A DNA stretch of 64,000 nt from CAWIKY01 sp963836905 (GTDB lineage Bacteria; Pseudomonadota; Alphaproteobacteria; Caulobacterales; Hyphomonadaceae). A program made the position numbers and the translations under genes. This document shows positions 53,188 to 61,571 of the stretch, piece by piece (position 1 is the stretch's first letter; the number at the start of each line of letters is the position of its first letter). The DNA lies in contig CAWIKY010000006.1 of the NCBI GenBank assembly GCA_963836905.1, positions 744,001 through 808,000 of the forward strand, read 5' to 3'. A model generated the notes under the pieces. It made no database searches and was not told the origin of the DNA. It saw only the letters and a program-made list of their open reading frames with translations.

Positions 53188-53219
53188 CGGTCTTCTCCGC
53201 GACGGGCGATCGCGAGACA

Positions 53220-53245
53220 CTCTCTCGATCTTCCAAACCCGTCAC
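53220..53245 (-). promoter_or_regulatory. Repeated leader motif upstream of ParB-like gene
   Basis: On the minus strand it reads GTGACGGGTTTGG then A/G-rich to CGAGAGAG. The same sequence, with one gap and one change, lies at 54552-54576 upstream of DUF932. A second block, CCTCTTCCTCTAA, follows about 15 nt further upstream of both genes (53261-53273 and 54592-54604). A shared promoter or regulator site is likely. Confidence 0.6.
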
Positions 53246-53324
53246 GAAACTCCCGGCCCACCTCTTCCTCTAAAGGGAGATGGACCGGGAACAGGTGGGT
53301 CAGGAGGGAGCGGAACCGCTGCAG

Positions 53325-54509
53325 CTAGGCGGCCAGCTCCAGCAGTTTCTTGGCGCGGGTCTCCATGGTGAGACGCGCATCCTGCTGCGGCTTGGACCGG
53401 GCGACCGCCGTGATGCCCTGCACGAAGTCGAACACGCTCTCGGGCGGTCGACCTTCTTCGGCGAGGACGGTCTCGACAATCTTGCCGCTCTCCGCTTTCG
53501 AGAAGCCACGCTTGCGCAGGAAGTCGGTCCGGTCTTCGTCGCTGCGGGCAACGACCCGTTCGCGTGCCGCGCGGATGCCCTGGATGAAGGGCTGCGGAGA
53601 GGAATCCGCGAAACTCGCCAGTGCTGGCGCTGCCTCATGCGCGAAGCGGTTGGCGGCGTATTTAGAATGTCGGATCGAAATCTCCTGAAAGTCCTCGACG
53701 CCCCAGAGATTGCGGTTCTGGCAGACGGCGCGGAGATAGAAGCTGGCGATACCAAGCGTCTTCGCCCCGACCTCCGAATTCCAACAGTAGAATCCCCGGA
53801 AGAAGAGATCGGGCGAGCCGTCAGGGAGCGTCCCGGCTTCGATGGGGTTTAGATCGTCGACGAGGAAGAGGAAGACGTCCCGGTCGGAGGCGTAGAGTGT
53901 CGTCGTATCCTTGGTAACGTCGACCATCGGGTTGTATATGCCCGTTGACCAGTCGAGCAGGCCCGGGACTTTCCAACGCGTGTCGCCGACTCCGTCGCCC
54001 GCGATGCGCTGCACGGCGGAGACAAGTTCATGATCGTAGATGCGGCCATAGTCTGGACCAGTGACAGCGCGCAGTTCGCTACGTCCATTCGCGACCTCCA
54101 TCGTCTTGATCTGCTCGGCGCGGTGATTGGTCAGCCCATATTGAAGGTTGATCCCTGCGAGCGGTGCGGGCAACTGGCGCAGATAGGCCGCCGGGGCACT
54201 GACAAGGCTGGCGAGTTGGCCGAAACTCCAATGGGTAGGTACGACCGGCGTCTCGGCGTCCGGCAGGACAAGCGCCAGCTTCTCTGGATGGTCGCGATGG
54301 GCCTCGACCCGTATCGCCGCGCTCTCCACAGTGCGCGTCCGGCTGCGCTCGGCGCGACCTTTCACCGAGGCGTAGAGCTCCGAGAGGGAGAGAAACCTCT
54401 CGTCGTCGGGCCGCGAAAACCACTCGGACGACACGCGCCCATCATGTCCGCCGCGGGACACATCCACCTTGTAGCCGCCGCTCTCGGGACGGCCGTCCAT
54501 GATTTCCAT
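53325..54509 (-). CDS. DUF932 protein
   Basis: A 394-residue protein of the phage/plasmid-related DUF932 family, intact here. Conserved parts include THWSFGQLASLVSAPAAYLR, LTNHRAEQIKTME and VTGPDYGRIYDHELV, and the C-terminal FRGFYCWNSEVGAKTLGIA. ATG 54509 or 54500 may be the start; the ribosome site is weak for both. It belongs to the conserved ICE block with the ParB-like, toprim, DUF2493 and DUF736 genes. The molecular role is not known. Confidence 0.88.
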   Translation of the reverse strand: MEIMDGRPESGGYKVDVSRGGHDGRVSSEWFSRPDDERFLSLSELYASVKGRAERSRTRTVESAAIRVEAHRDHPEKLALVLPDAETPVVPTHWSFGQLASLVSAPAAYLRQLPAPLAGINLQYGLTNHRAEQIKTMEVANGRSELRAVTGPDYGRIYDHELVSAVQRIAGDGVGDTRWKVPGLLDWSTGIYNPMVDVTKDTTTLYASDRDVFLFLVDDLNPIEAGTLPDGSPDLFFRGFYCWNSEVGAKTLGIASFYLRAVCQNRNLWGVEDFQEISIRHSKYAANRFAHEAAPALASFADSSPQPFIQGIRAARERVVARSDEDRTDFLRKRGFSKAESGKIVETVLAEEGRPPESVFDFVQGITAVARSKPQQDARLTMETRAKKLLELAA

Positions 54510-54551
54510 TGCTGTCAGAACTATTCTCCATGACGGGCGGCCTGAGAGCCT

Positions 54552-54576
54552 CTCTCTCGACCTCCAAACCCGTCAC
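54552..54576 (-). promoter_or_regulatory. Repeated leader motif upstream of DUF932
   Basis: Second copy of the motif at 53220-53245, with the accompanying CCTCTT-CTCTAA block at 54592-54604. The 230 bp from here to the WYL gene hold no supported gene and form the boundary between the ICE backbone and the defence genes. Confidence 0.6.
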
Positions 54577-54806
54577 GGCGACAGCCGCAGGCCTCTTACT
54601 CTAACATAATGTCGAGCCGTAACGCCTTGATCCAGTCTGAGCCCTCACCGTCCGCGTCAGGGATGGAAGCCCGAAAGGGGGAAGACTCAGCGGGGCTTCC
54701 GCTCCGCCGACAGCCCGGCCCGCCGGGAGACGCTCCACCTCAGGGTGCTAGTGATACAATACCTCCAAACACAGGCTCTGAAACTGAAGGAAATGTATCG
54801 TAGGGT

Positions 54807-55694
54807 TCAGACGTTAGCGCTGAGTTCTTTGGACTTTTTCTGGGCGTCTGTGATCGCAGCCTCGACCTCTGCAAGGTTCGCCAACCTTATCTGAGCGCGA
54901 GCGGGCTCTAGGACGTCTAAATCAAGGTTGTGCCGCTTTATGAAGTAATAGGCCAATGAAAGCCGCATCTCGATTTTGCGAACCCCGCTACGCATATCAT
55001 AGTCCCGGGCAATCGCGTCGCTTTGTTCCGTGCTCAGATCAGGATGCGGGCACAAGTGCAGTTTGATTTTGCTTCGCCAAGCTAGGTCATGATCAGGATT
55101 GAAGCGGGCTTCCTTGTGCTTCCCGAGCCTCTTTATCCGTGTCAGGACGAAGTCGCGGAATTCTTCGCGTTCACAACACCAGGCCCGCGCATGCCAACGG
55201 TGTCCGTCGAATGCCAAAGCGTGTGGCGCTATATCTCGCCATCTTGAACTGGTGAGCGACTGATACTCGACAGCGACGGCCTGTTTTGTTCGAATAGCGC
55301 CAAGTATAGATCTGAGAACCTCCGTTCGAACGTCTCGGACAATCTCGGGCGCGACATCAACCGCTGGCATTTCGCTGAACTGTAAATCATCCCGCCTCAA
55401 CACGCCGTTCACAAAGGCACGGAGCTGCAGCAGCAAGCGGTTGGCGGAAACTTGCAGAAAGCGAGGCTTCATCGCTTCCGTACCGACAAATCGCTTCTCG
55501 GTGGCGTTGTATTCGATGTTTTCGCCAGCAGCGTCACGGTAGTTTCTCAGATCAACCGAAGCTTGCGGTGTTGAGATGCCAAATCGCTTTTCGAGGTCGC
55601 TTCGGTTCAGATGCCCTTCCCAGAACAGACGCCACTCGATGAACTCAAATCGCGGTGCAAGATTGCGTCCCGGAGACGTTGACTCTTCTGACAT
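54807..55694 (-). CDS. capW: WYL-domain regulator, CapW-like
   Basis: A 295-residue transcription factor of the BrxR/CapW type. The N-terminal winged helix is RFEFIEWRLFWEGHLNRSDL followed by FGISTPQASVDL. The WYL domain contains QAVAVEYQSLTSSRW and PHALAFDGHRWHARAW, and a C-terminal domain follows with LSLAYYFIKRHNLDLDVLEP. CapW represses CBASS operons from a palindrome and is divergent from the CD-NTase, exactly as here. GAGGGG precedes ATG 55694. It would keep the CBASS genes low until infection. Confidence 0.9.
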   Translation of the reverse strand: MSEESTSPGRNLAPRFEFIEWRLFWEGHLNRSDLEKRFGISTPQASVDLRNYRDAAGENIEYNATEKRFVGTEAMKPRFLQVSANRLLLQLRAFVNGVLRRDDLQFSEMPAVDVAPEIVRDVRTEVLRSILGAIRTKQAVAVEYQSLTSSRWRDIAPHALAFDGHRWHARAWCCEREEFRDFVLTRIKRLGKHKEARFNPDHDLAWRSKIKLHLCPHPDLSTEQSDAIARDYDMRSGVRKIEMRLSLAYYFIKRHNLDLDVLEPARAQIRLANLAEVEAAITDAQKKSKELSANV

Positions 55695-55714
55695 AACTAA
55701 ACCCCTCGTGGTTC

Positions 55715-55745
55715 TTGACAGGTATAGCAGCTATACCCATATAGT
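55715..55745 (+). promoter_or_regulatory. CBASS promoter with perfect palindromic operator
   Basis: TTGACA (55715-55720) and TATAGT (55740-55745) are 19 bp apart, and the spacer is filled by GGTATAGCAGCTATACC (55721-55737), an exact 8+1+8 palindrome. A repressor bound there would block polymerase directly. It is the best candidate for the CapW site. Confidence 0.8.
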
Positions 55746-55814
55746 TTCAATAGTGTTGATGCGAACTGGGGAGATTCGGATCGAATAGCAACGACCAAGC
55801 AAGAGGCTGGGGGC

Positions 55815-56780
55815 ATGAGTAAAGACCACGTATCGCATAAAGAGATCGCTCAGTTTGCAGCCGATCGCGTAAATCTGCCCAAAGCGAAGGCAGACGAATA
55901 CCGCGCCCAGGCGCGGCGTCTGCGCGAGAAACTCGAGGGGTATCTCAACGAGCACCCCGATTTCACGCTTCGCAAGATGCTTTTGTCAGGAAGTTTGGCG
56001 AAGGGAACCGCGCTCCGATCACTGAATGACATCGACGTTGGCTGTTATGTGAGTGGAGCAGATGCTCCACGGGACGTCGACAAACTCCTCAAGTATATCG
56101 CAGAGCGTCTGCGCAAAGCGTTTCCGAATTTTTCGCCGGATCAAGTGCAGCCACAGACGTATTCGGTGACCGTATCCTTCAAGGGAAGCGGTCTCGACGT
56201 CGATATTGTTCCCATTCTCTACAGCGGTGATCCGCAATGGTATGGCGATCTGGTCAGTCAGGACGATGGCTCGTTCCTGAAGACCAGTATCCCCTTACAT
56301 CTGGATTTCGCATCCAAGCGCAAGAAGGCGCAACAAATCCATTTCGCACAGGTAGTGCGACTGGTGAAATTCTGGGCCCGGCGCTTGAAAAACGAGGATG
56401 CCAATTTTCGCTTCAAGTCTTTTATGATCGAGATGATCCTCGCGAAGCTCTGCGACGATGGACTCGATCTCAGCGATTACCCTGAGGCTCTCCAGCATTT
56501 TTTTACATACATTGCGAAGAGCAATTTGCGGGAACGGATCGTTTTCTCCGACTACTATTCCCCATCCAGTGTCGGATCACATAGCGACACCGTCCAAATT
56601 ATCGATCCGGTGAATGCCGATAACAACGTGGCGCGACTGTACACGACCTCCAACGCCGACGCGATTGTGGAGGCCGCGCTTGATGCTGGAGAGGCCATAG
56701 ACTCTGCTCTGGCCGCACCGACAAAACAGCTGACCGTTGCCTATTGGCAAAAGGTCTTTGGCTCATCATTTCAGGTTTGA
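55815..56780 (+). CDS. CD-NTase, CBASS cyclic oligonucleotide synthase
   Basis: cGAS/DncV-like nucleotidyltransferase that makes a cyclic di- or trinucleotide alarm signal on phage infection. The active site has the GS motif and first two metal aspartates in LLSGSLAKGTALRSLNDIDV (residues 56-75) and the third in LDVDIVPIL near residue 126. The helical OAS-like C-terminal half includes VVRLVKFWARRL and a conserved RFKSFMIEM. At 321 residues it is complete. GAGG lies 13 nt before ATG 55815. Its partners HORMA and TRIP13 follow directly, placing it in type III CBASS. The nucleotide product cannot be read from sequence. Confidence 0.95.
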   Translation: MSKDHVSHKEIAQFAADRVNLPKAKADEYRAQARRLREKLEGYLNEHPDFTLRKMLLSGSLAKGTALRSLNDIDVGCYVSGADAPRDVDKLLKYIAERLRKAFPNFSPDQVQPQTYSVTVSFKGSGLDVDIVPILYSGDPQWYGDLVSQDDGSFLKTSIPLHLDFASKRKKAQQIHFAQVVRLVKFWARRLKNEDANFRFKSFMIEMILAKLCDDGLDLSDYPEALQHFFTYIAKSNLRERIVFSDYYSPSSVGSHSDTVQIIDPVNADNNVARLYTTSNADAIVEAALDAGEAIDSALAAPTKQLTVAYWQKVFGSSFQV

Positions 56781-56789
56781 GGTAGCGGA

Positions 56790-57302
56790 ATGTCTTACAG
56801 CCTTACAGTTTCCGAAAGCACGACCTTCACGGTGACCCACGCTCGCCATATGGCTGCGAAAGTTGCCACGGACCTCAAGCGTCTCCAGCGGCTGTACGGG
56901 AGCCCGAGTGACAGCAAGATCGCGGACTATGAAGCCGAGGCAATTGCGTTAATGAAGGCCGGTTACCTTGACTACGTCTGGTACGGCTTCAAGCGCAACG
57001 GTCGTTGGGTCGAGCCAACACTAAAGTACACAGCTCAGGATCTCTATAGCGGTTCGGTTGATGATGATCCCGGCAAGATCCGGCCTGGCGCCGATATATC
57101 TGGCGCGACCTTCTACAGTTTTCTGACCTACACCAGCGCTTGGGACAATCTGACAAGCAGTGAGAGAGACGCATTTAAGAACGGGCTCCCGCATTACCGC
57201 GTGAGTGCTGATGAGCCATCCGTTGACGGATACCTTTCCAGCGACAGAACATATTCCTCGGGCGGCCGTTCGCTTGAGCGAGCGACAGTGCGGAGCTTTT
57301 GA
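56790..57302 (+). CDS. cap7: Bacterial HORMA-domain protein (Cap7-like)
   Basis: A 170-residue HORMA protein, the infection sensor of type III CBASS, which binds and activates the CD-NTase. It starts with VSESTTFTVTHARHMAAKVA, the usual first strand and helix, and ends with the safety-belt region HYRVSADEPSVDGYLSS and GGRSLERATVRSF. GAGGT lies upstream of ATG 56790, 10 nt after the CD-NTase stop. Its stop overlaps the TRIP13 start. Only one HORMA gene is present, so this is the single-HORMA variant. Confidence 0.88.
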   Translation: MSYSLTVSESTTFTVTHARHMAAKVATDLKRLQRLYGSPSDSKIADYEAEAIALMKAGYLDYVWYGFKRNGRWVEPTLKYTAQDLYSGSVDDDPGKIRPGADISGATFYSFLTYTSAWDNLTSSERDAFKNGLPHYRVSADEPSVDGYLSSDRTYSSGGRSLERATVRSF

Positions 57303-58246
57303 TGAACAGCAAACCTAGTCTGGATGAGCTCTTCGATAGACGGATCGTTTACCCGGACTTCGAGCCGCAAGAGCGGCTTGCCCGACTTGTCGGACTGGAT
57401 GCACAAAAGGACAGGCTTTCAAAGGTCCTTGCGCTGCTGGTCAACCCCGGTGGTCTGGCCGATTGGGCTGATCGGCATCATCCTGGAGCCTCCGCATTGC
57501 TGGATACTGTTCTGCGCAGGCCGCCGCTCGTTGTGCTGGCCGGGGATGTGGGTTCGGGCAAAACCGAGCTCGCCGAGACCATTGGTGATGCCGTCGCTCG
57601 GCAGGAAAGAATAGACATCACGCTCTTGCCGCTGAGCTTATCGACGCGCGGACAGGGTCGGGTCGGCGAAATGACCCAGCTCATTTCCACCGCCTTTGAG
57701 TACACGCTTCAGGAGGCTGGGAAGTTTGGGTCTGGTGGCGGCCGAACTCGGGGCGCTGTCATTCTGCTTGTGGATGAAGCAGATGCCTTGGCGCAATCAC
57801 GCGAAGCGAGCCAGATGCATCATGAAGATCGAGCTGGGGTGAACGCCTTCATTCGGGGTGTCGACCAGATTGCGAATGCCAAAGTTCCCGCGGCGATCAT
57901 CATGTGCACCAACCGACTTAATTCCTTGGATCCAGCGGTTCGTAGACGAGCAGCAGACATCCTTGAATTCTCAAGGCCGGGCGACACTCAGCGACAATTC
58001 GTTCTTTCGACCCGTCTTGAGCCACTTGGTATTGCTGCTCAGCACATGAAAGCCTTGGTCGAAGCCACTGGACCAGGCAATGGACGAGCGCATGGTTTCA
58101 CTTTCTCAGATCTGACGCAGCGCCTTATTCCGGCTCTCGTCTTGGATGCCTATCCGTCGCGACCCGTGGATGGTGCGCGTGCGGTGGAAATTGCTCGCAG
58201 CATGTCACCGACGCCGCCGTTCCAAGATAGCCCGGCGAGCAGTTAG
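57302..58246 (+). CDS. cap6: TRIP13/Pch2-like AAA+ ATPase (Cap6-like)
   Basis: AAA+ remodeller that disassembles HORMA-CD-NTase complexes and so limits false alarms. Walker A is AGDVGSGKTEL near residue 81, Walker B is AVILLVDEAD near residue 156, sensor I is IIMCTNRLNSLDP, and the arginine finger lies in RRRAADILEFSRP. ATG 57302 overlaps the HORMA TGA stop (TGATG); a TTG just upstream is less likely. At 314 residues it is typical. The FGSGGGRTRG stretch near residue 142 may be the pore-loop region. Confidence 0.92.
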   Translation: MNSKPSLDELFDRRIVYPDFEPQERLARLVGLDAQKDRLSKVLALLVNPGGLADWADRHHPGASALLDTVLRRPPLVVLAGDVGSGKTELAETIGDAVARQERIDITLLPLSLSTRGQGRVGEMTQLISTAFEYTLQEAGKFGSGGGRTRGAVILLVDEADALAQSREASQMHHEDRAGVNAFIRGVDQIANAKVPAAIIMCTNRLNSLDPAVRRRAADILEFSRPGDTQRQFVLSTRLEPLGIAAQHMKALVEATGPGNGRAHGFTFSDLTQRLIPALVLDAYPSRPVDGARAVEIARSMSPTPPFQDSPASS

Positions 58247-58255
58247 GCTTCAGCT

Positions 58256-59785
58256 ATGACGCAAGCAGTCACTGTTCGCCGCGATGGGGATACATATCAG
58301 GCACGCCAGTTTTGGCTTCGTGCTGCAAGGCTGCTTGACCCAGACAGTCCGATTGTTCGTGTTGGATTTGAAAGCGGCCCGAAAAGCTTCGACGATGTTT
58401 GGGTGGAATATGCTGCCGGTCGCGAACCCAAGGACTCGTTGGGCCGACCGCTGAAGCGCGGGCACATGCAATGTAAGTGGCATGTTTCGCCCGGCACCTA
58501 CGGTTATTCCGATTTGGTGAACCCCGAGTTCATCAATGCGAACGCCCGCTCGCTACTTCAGCGCGCGCGTGAGGCACAGGCGAAAATTGCTCCAGATGGA
58601 GCCGGAGCTCAGTTCAAACTGGTGACGAATTGGCAACTTGATCGTGCGGATGCGCTCAATCCGGTGATTAGCCAGAGGTCAGGAGCTATTCGGCTTGATC
58701 GTCTTTACGGGACCAAGACGGACAACAGTGCTGCTGGCAGAATCCGAAAAGCCTGGCGGGAACATCTAGATATTGACGAGAATGAGCTGCGGCTCCTCGC
58801 TGGTACGATGGCGTTTGGACATACCTCGGAAACTCTGGGCGATTTGCGCGATATGTTGGATATGCTTTTCGCCTTCGTCGGGCTGCGTCGAGTGCCGCCG
58901 CATGAAAGCGCTTTTTTTTATGATGACCTCGTCTTTCAGTGGATGAGTCAGGGACGGGTTGAATACGATCGCGAGAGCTTCAAAGCCTTGTGTGCCAGTG
59001 AAGATCTATTCGGCGCTTCATCTGAGCGACCAAAGGTGTTTGGCGTGAAATCCTTCGAGCACGCATTCGACCGGCTGGAAGATCGGTGCGATGAAGTGCT
59101 CAATGTTGTCTCGGTTTTCGATGAGCGGTTCATACGGGATGACGCTGACTGGTCGGCTACGCTTTATCCTGACCTCTCCAACTTTCTTCGGTCTGCAGCA
59201 AGTGATCGGTCAAGGCTGCGGCTAGCGCTTGATGCGCACACAACCTTGGCTTTCGCTGCCGGGAGCGTGCTTAACATCAAGTCCGGACGGGCCGTGGAAC
59301 TGGAGCAGCGAACGCTAGAGCGGAGCGTCTGGGCCGCCGACGATGTTCCGACTGATCCGGATTGGCCGACGCTTGATCCGACCGTGATTGAGATGAAGCC
59401 GGACGCCCCGGACATTGCGGTAGCCTTTAGCATAACCCACGACATCACCGGCGATGTGCGGCGATACGTTGAAGATCAGCTTCCGTCCGTCGGGCGATTG
59501 GTGGTCCTCCGGCCCTCGACGGGTTCAGGATCGCAGGTTGTTGCCGCAGGGCGGCACGCATTCGACCTTGCGCAATCGGCGAAGGAAGCGATGCGATCAG
59601 CAAACTGCGGGCAGCGGGCGGGGTCGGTCTCTCACCTGTTTGTCGCCGCGCCGAATGCGTTGACGTTCTTCCTTGGCCAGCAGGCGCCAGTGCTCGGGCG
59701 CGTGCGCCTTTATGAATTCGACTTTGAGGGGGGGCGTGACCGCAGTTACCGCCCATCACTGAACCTTCCGGTTTTGACGCAGTGA
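58256..59785 (+). CDS. cap4: CBASS effector: Cap4-like nuclease domain fused to SAVED
   Basis: A 509-residue effector. The C-terminal third is a SAVED nucleotide sensor: VAFSITHDITGDVRRYVEDQ, then a strand VGRLVVLRP, and SHLFVAAPNALTFFLGQQ leading to the end YEFDFEGG. The N-terminal part has a PD-(D/E)xK-like series, KSFDDVWVEY followed by HMQCKWH, as in the DUF4297 endonuclease of Cap4. On binding the cyclic nucleotide it should cut DNA without sequence preference and kill or arrest the cell. The region between (residues 130-330) is helical. It begins 9 nt after the TRIP13 stop. Confidence 0.85.
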   Translation: MTQAVTVRRDGDTYQARQFWLRAARLLDPDSPIVRVGFESGPKSFDDVWVEYAAGREPKDSLGRPLKRGHMQCKWHVSPGTYGYSDLVNPEFINANARSLLQRAREAQAKIAPDGAGAQFKLVTNWQLDRADALNPVISQRSGAIRLDRLYGTKTDNSAAGRIRKAWREHLDIDENELRLLAGTMAFGHTSETLGDLRDMLDMLFAFVGLRRVPPHESAFFYDDLVFQWMSQGRVEYDRESFKALCASEDLFGASSERPKVFGVKSFEHAFDRLEDRCDEVLNVVSVFDERFIRDDADWSATLYPDLSNFLRSAASDRSRLRLALDAHTTLAFAAGSVLNIKSGRAVELEQRTLERSVWAADDVPTDPDWPTLDPTVIEMKPDAPDIAVAFSITHDITGDVRRYVEDQLPSVGRLVVLRPSTGSGSQVVAAGRHAFDLAQSAKEAMRSANCGQRAGSVSHLFVAAPNALTFFLGQQAPVLGRVRLYEFDFEGGRDRSYRPSLNLPVLTQ

Positions 59786-59802
59786 CGGTTCTCTGGAACC
59801 AA

Positions 59803-59866
59803 TGTCCGAAATATGTAGTAAGTTTCGGACTCGCCAATGTCCGAACAATGTGACATGCTTCGGACA
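59803..59866 (+). promoter_or_regulatory. Two tandem inverted repeats, AbiEi operator
   Basis: TGTCCGAA with TTCGGAC at 59803-59810 and 59824-59830, and TGTCCGAA with TTCGGACA at 59838-59845 and 59859-59866. The two units start 35 bp apart. AbiEi antitoxins are known to repress their own operon by binding a pair of inverted repeats. The second unit runs into the abiEi ATG itself. Confidence 0.85.
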
Positions 59867-60531
59867 TGACCAGACACAATGCCCAGCAAAGTCTGCCGAC
59901 ACTCATCTTGGATCGGATCGTAGCCGAGCCTGCAAAAGTCTGGACTCCTCCAGATTTCGCAGACCTCGGTCCACGAGAGGCCGTCGATAAGGCGCTACAG
60001 CGCATGGTCAAATCAGGCGAGCTTCGACGCATCGAACGCGGTCTTTACGATAAGCCGAAGATGAACAAACTGACCCAGAGCCGCTCGGTACCAGACTATC
60101 GCGCGGTTATTGAGGCTGTTGCGCGACGCGATAAGGCCCGTTTTGTCGTTGACGGAATGACGGCAGCCAACACCTTGGGCCTTACAAATGCTGTGCCAGC
60201 AAAGATCGAGGTCTTGGTGGATGCACGCTTGAAGCCGATTGAATTTGGAAACCAAAAAATTGTCTTCAAGCATGCTGCACCAAGCCGTCTCTATTGGGCC
60301 GGACGACCTGGCATGTATCTCGTGCAAGCGCTTTACTGGATCCACGACGCAACGCGAAGTGAAGTTGAGCGTTCCAAGCTCGATCGCACTATTCGGAAGC
60401 TTCTTGCAGACGAGAAGAACGGACCACAACTCACCGAAGACTTGCGCACCGGCCTAGCAGCGATGCCTATCTGGATGCAGGAGATATTGCGCAATCCACT
60501 CGCTGCGGCCCGCGCGGGGTCGCAAGAATGA
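59866..60531 (+). CDS. abiEi: AbiEi-type antitoxin (DUF6088)
   Basis: Antitoxin and autorepressor of the type IV AbiE toxin-antitoxin phage defence. The N-terminal winged helix (about residues 8-62, with VDKALQRMVKSGELRRIERG and LYDKP) is followed by the AbiEi domain with DGMTAANTLGLTNAVPAK and HAAPSRLYWAGRPG. At 221 residues it is full length. No ribosome site precedes ATG 59866, and the operator abuts it, so the message may be leaderless. It overlaps abiEii by 4 nt (ATGA). Confidence 0.92.
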   Translation: MTRHNAQQSLPTLILDRIVAEPAKVWTPPDFADLGPREAVDKALQRMVKSGELRRIERGLYDKPKMNKLTQSRSVPDYRAVIEAVARRDKARFVVDGMTAANTLGLTNAVPAKIEVLVDARLKPIEFGNQKIVFKHAAPSRLYWAGRPGMYLVQALYWIHDATRSEVERSKLDRTIRKLLADEKNGPQLTEDLRTGLAAMPIWMQEILRNPLAAARAGSQE

Positions 60532-61571
60532 GTACAGATGCCTTCAAGGAAATCATTCGCGCGGAACCGGCAGATCGTGCAGATTTATTCCTGACAACTG
60601 CCCAGCGTCTGGGCGCGCCGCTCATCAACATCGAGAAGGACTTTTGGGTGTGTTGGACACTCAACACGCTTTATAATCGACTTCCTGTTAACGGGCCACG
60701 CCTTCTCTTCAAAGGCGGCACGTCTTTATCGAAGGCCTATGGCTTGATCAGCCGGTTCTCAGAAGACATCGACGTGACGGTTTTCCGAGATGATCTTGGT
60801 CATCCGGGGACCACTGCGGAAATTGCAGCGCTATCCAAGAAAAAAAGGAAGGCTGCGCTCGACGCAATCGCTGCTGACTGCAGCAACTACATCACGACTG
60901 ATCTTCGTACTGCGGTCGCTGAAATTCTTGATGGCGACACGGAAGGCCTGGGCCGCGTGGAAGTCGACGAAACTGATCCGAGCAATCAGACCTTACTCGT
61001 CTGGTACCCACGGGTGGACACGTCCGAAACAGCATATGTGCAAGCGGCTGTGAAGATTGAGTCCGGAGCGAAATCCGCGCTTGATCCGAACCAGCCCCTT
61101 ACGATCACGCCTTACATCGACGATGACCTTAAGACATTTGATCTTAGCGTACCGAGTGTTACGACCATTGATGCAGAACGGACGTTTTGGGACAAGATCG
61201 TCATTGCACACGGGCTACGCAACTGGTTCGAGCGACGTGGTGAATTGCGTCAGGACGGGCAACGAATTTCGCGTCATTACTACGATCTGCATTCACTGCT
61301 CAAATCGAACGCTGGCGCCGCCGCGCTTGCGGATCTAGCTCTTGGAGCAGATTGCGTTGTGCATGCACAGACATTCTTCAATAGGCCGGATTTCGATCTC
61401 GCGTCTGCTGCGCCAGGTTCATTTTCCCTTAGACCCGTTGGTGACATGATCAAACGACTGGCTCGTGACTATGACAATACCCGGGCCATGATCTTCGGTA
61501 ATGCACCCGACTTTGAAGACATAATGTCATCAATTGGAGAGATCGAGGACAAACTGAACGACCAGACATGA
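60528..61571 (+). CDS. abiEii: AbiEii-type nucleotidyltransferase toxin
   Basis: Toxin of the AbiE system, a DNA polymerase-beta-like nucleotidyltransferase; related toxins modify tRNA or use GTP to stop growth. Motif I is FKGGTSLSKAYGL with the metal aspartates in SEDIDVTVF at about residues 83-91. Motif III lies in TITPYIDDDL and motif IV in DAERTFWDKI. At 347 residues it is intact. Its start overlaps abiEi, which keeps antitoxin and toxin translation linked. Confidence 0.93.
   Translation: MSTDAFKEIIRAEPADRADLFLTTAQRLGAPLINIEKDFWVCWTLNTLYNRLPVNGPRLLFKGGTSLSKAYGLISRFSEDIDVTVFRDDLGHPGTTAEIAALSKKKRKAALDAIAADCSNYITTDLRTAVAEILDGDTEGLGRVEVDETDPSNQTLLVWYPRVDTSETAYVQAAVKIESGAKSALDPNQPLTITPYIDDDLKTFDLSVPSVTTIDAERTFWDKIVIAHGLRNWFERRGELRQDGQRISRHYYDLHSLLKSNAGAAALADLALGADCVVHAQTFFNRPDFDLASAAPGSFSLRPVGDMIKRLARDYDNTRAMIFGNAPDFEDIMSSIGEIEDKLNDQT

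Noticed and set aside
53280..53852. Plus-strand frame of 190 codons opposite DUF932
   Set aside because: It lies wholly antisense to an intact, recognised gene and matches no family.
54609..54803. Plus-strand 64-codon frame between DUF932 and the WYL gene
   Set aside because: Proline- and serine-rich composition without a ribosome site or known relatives.
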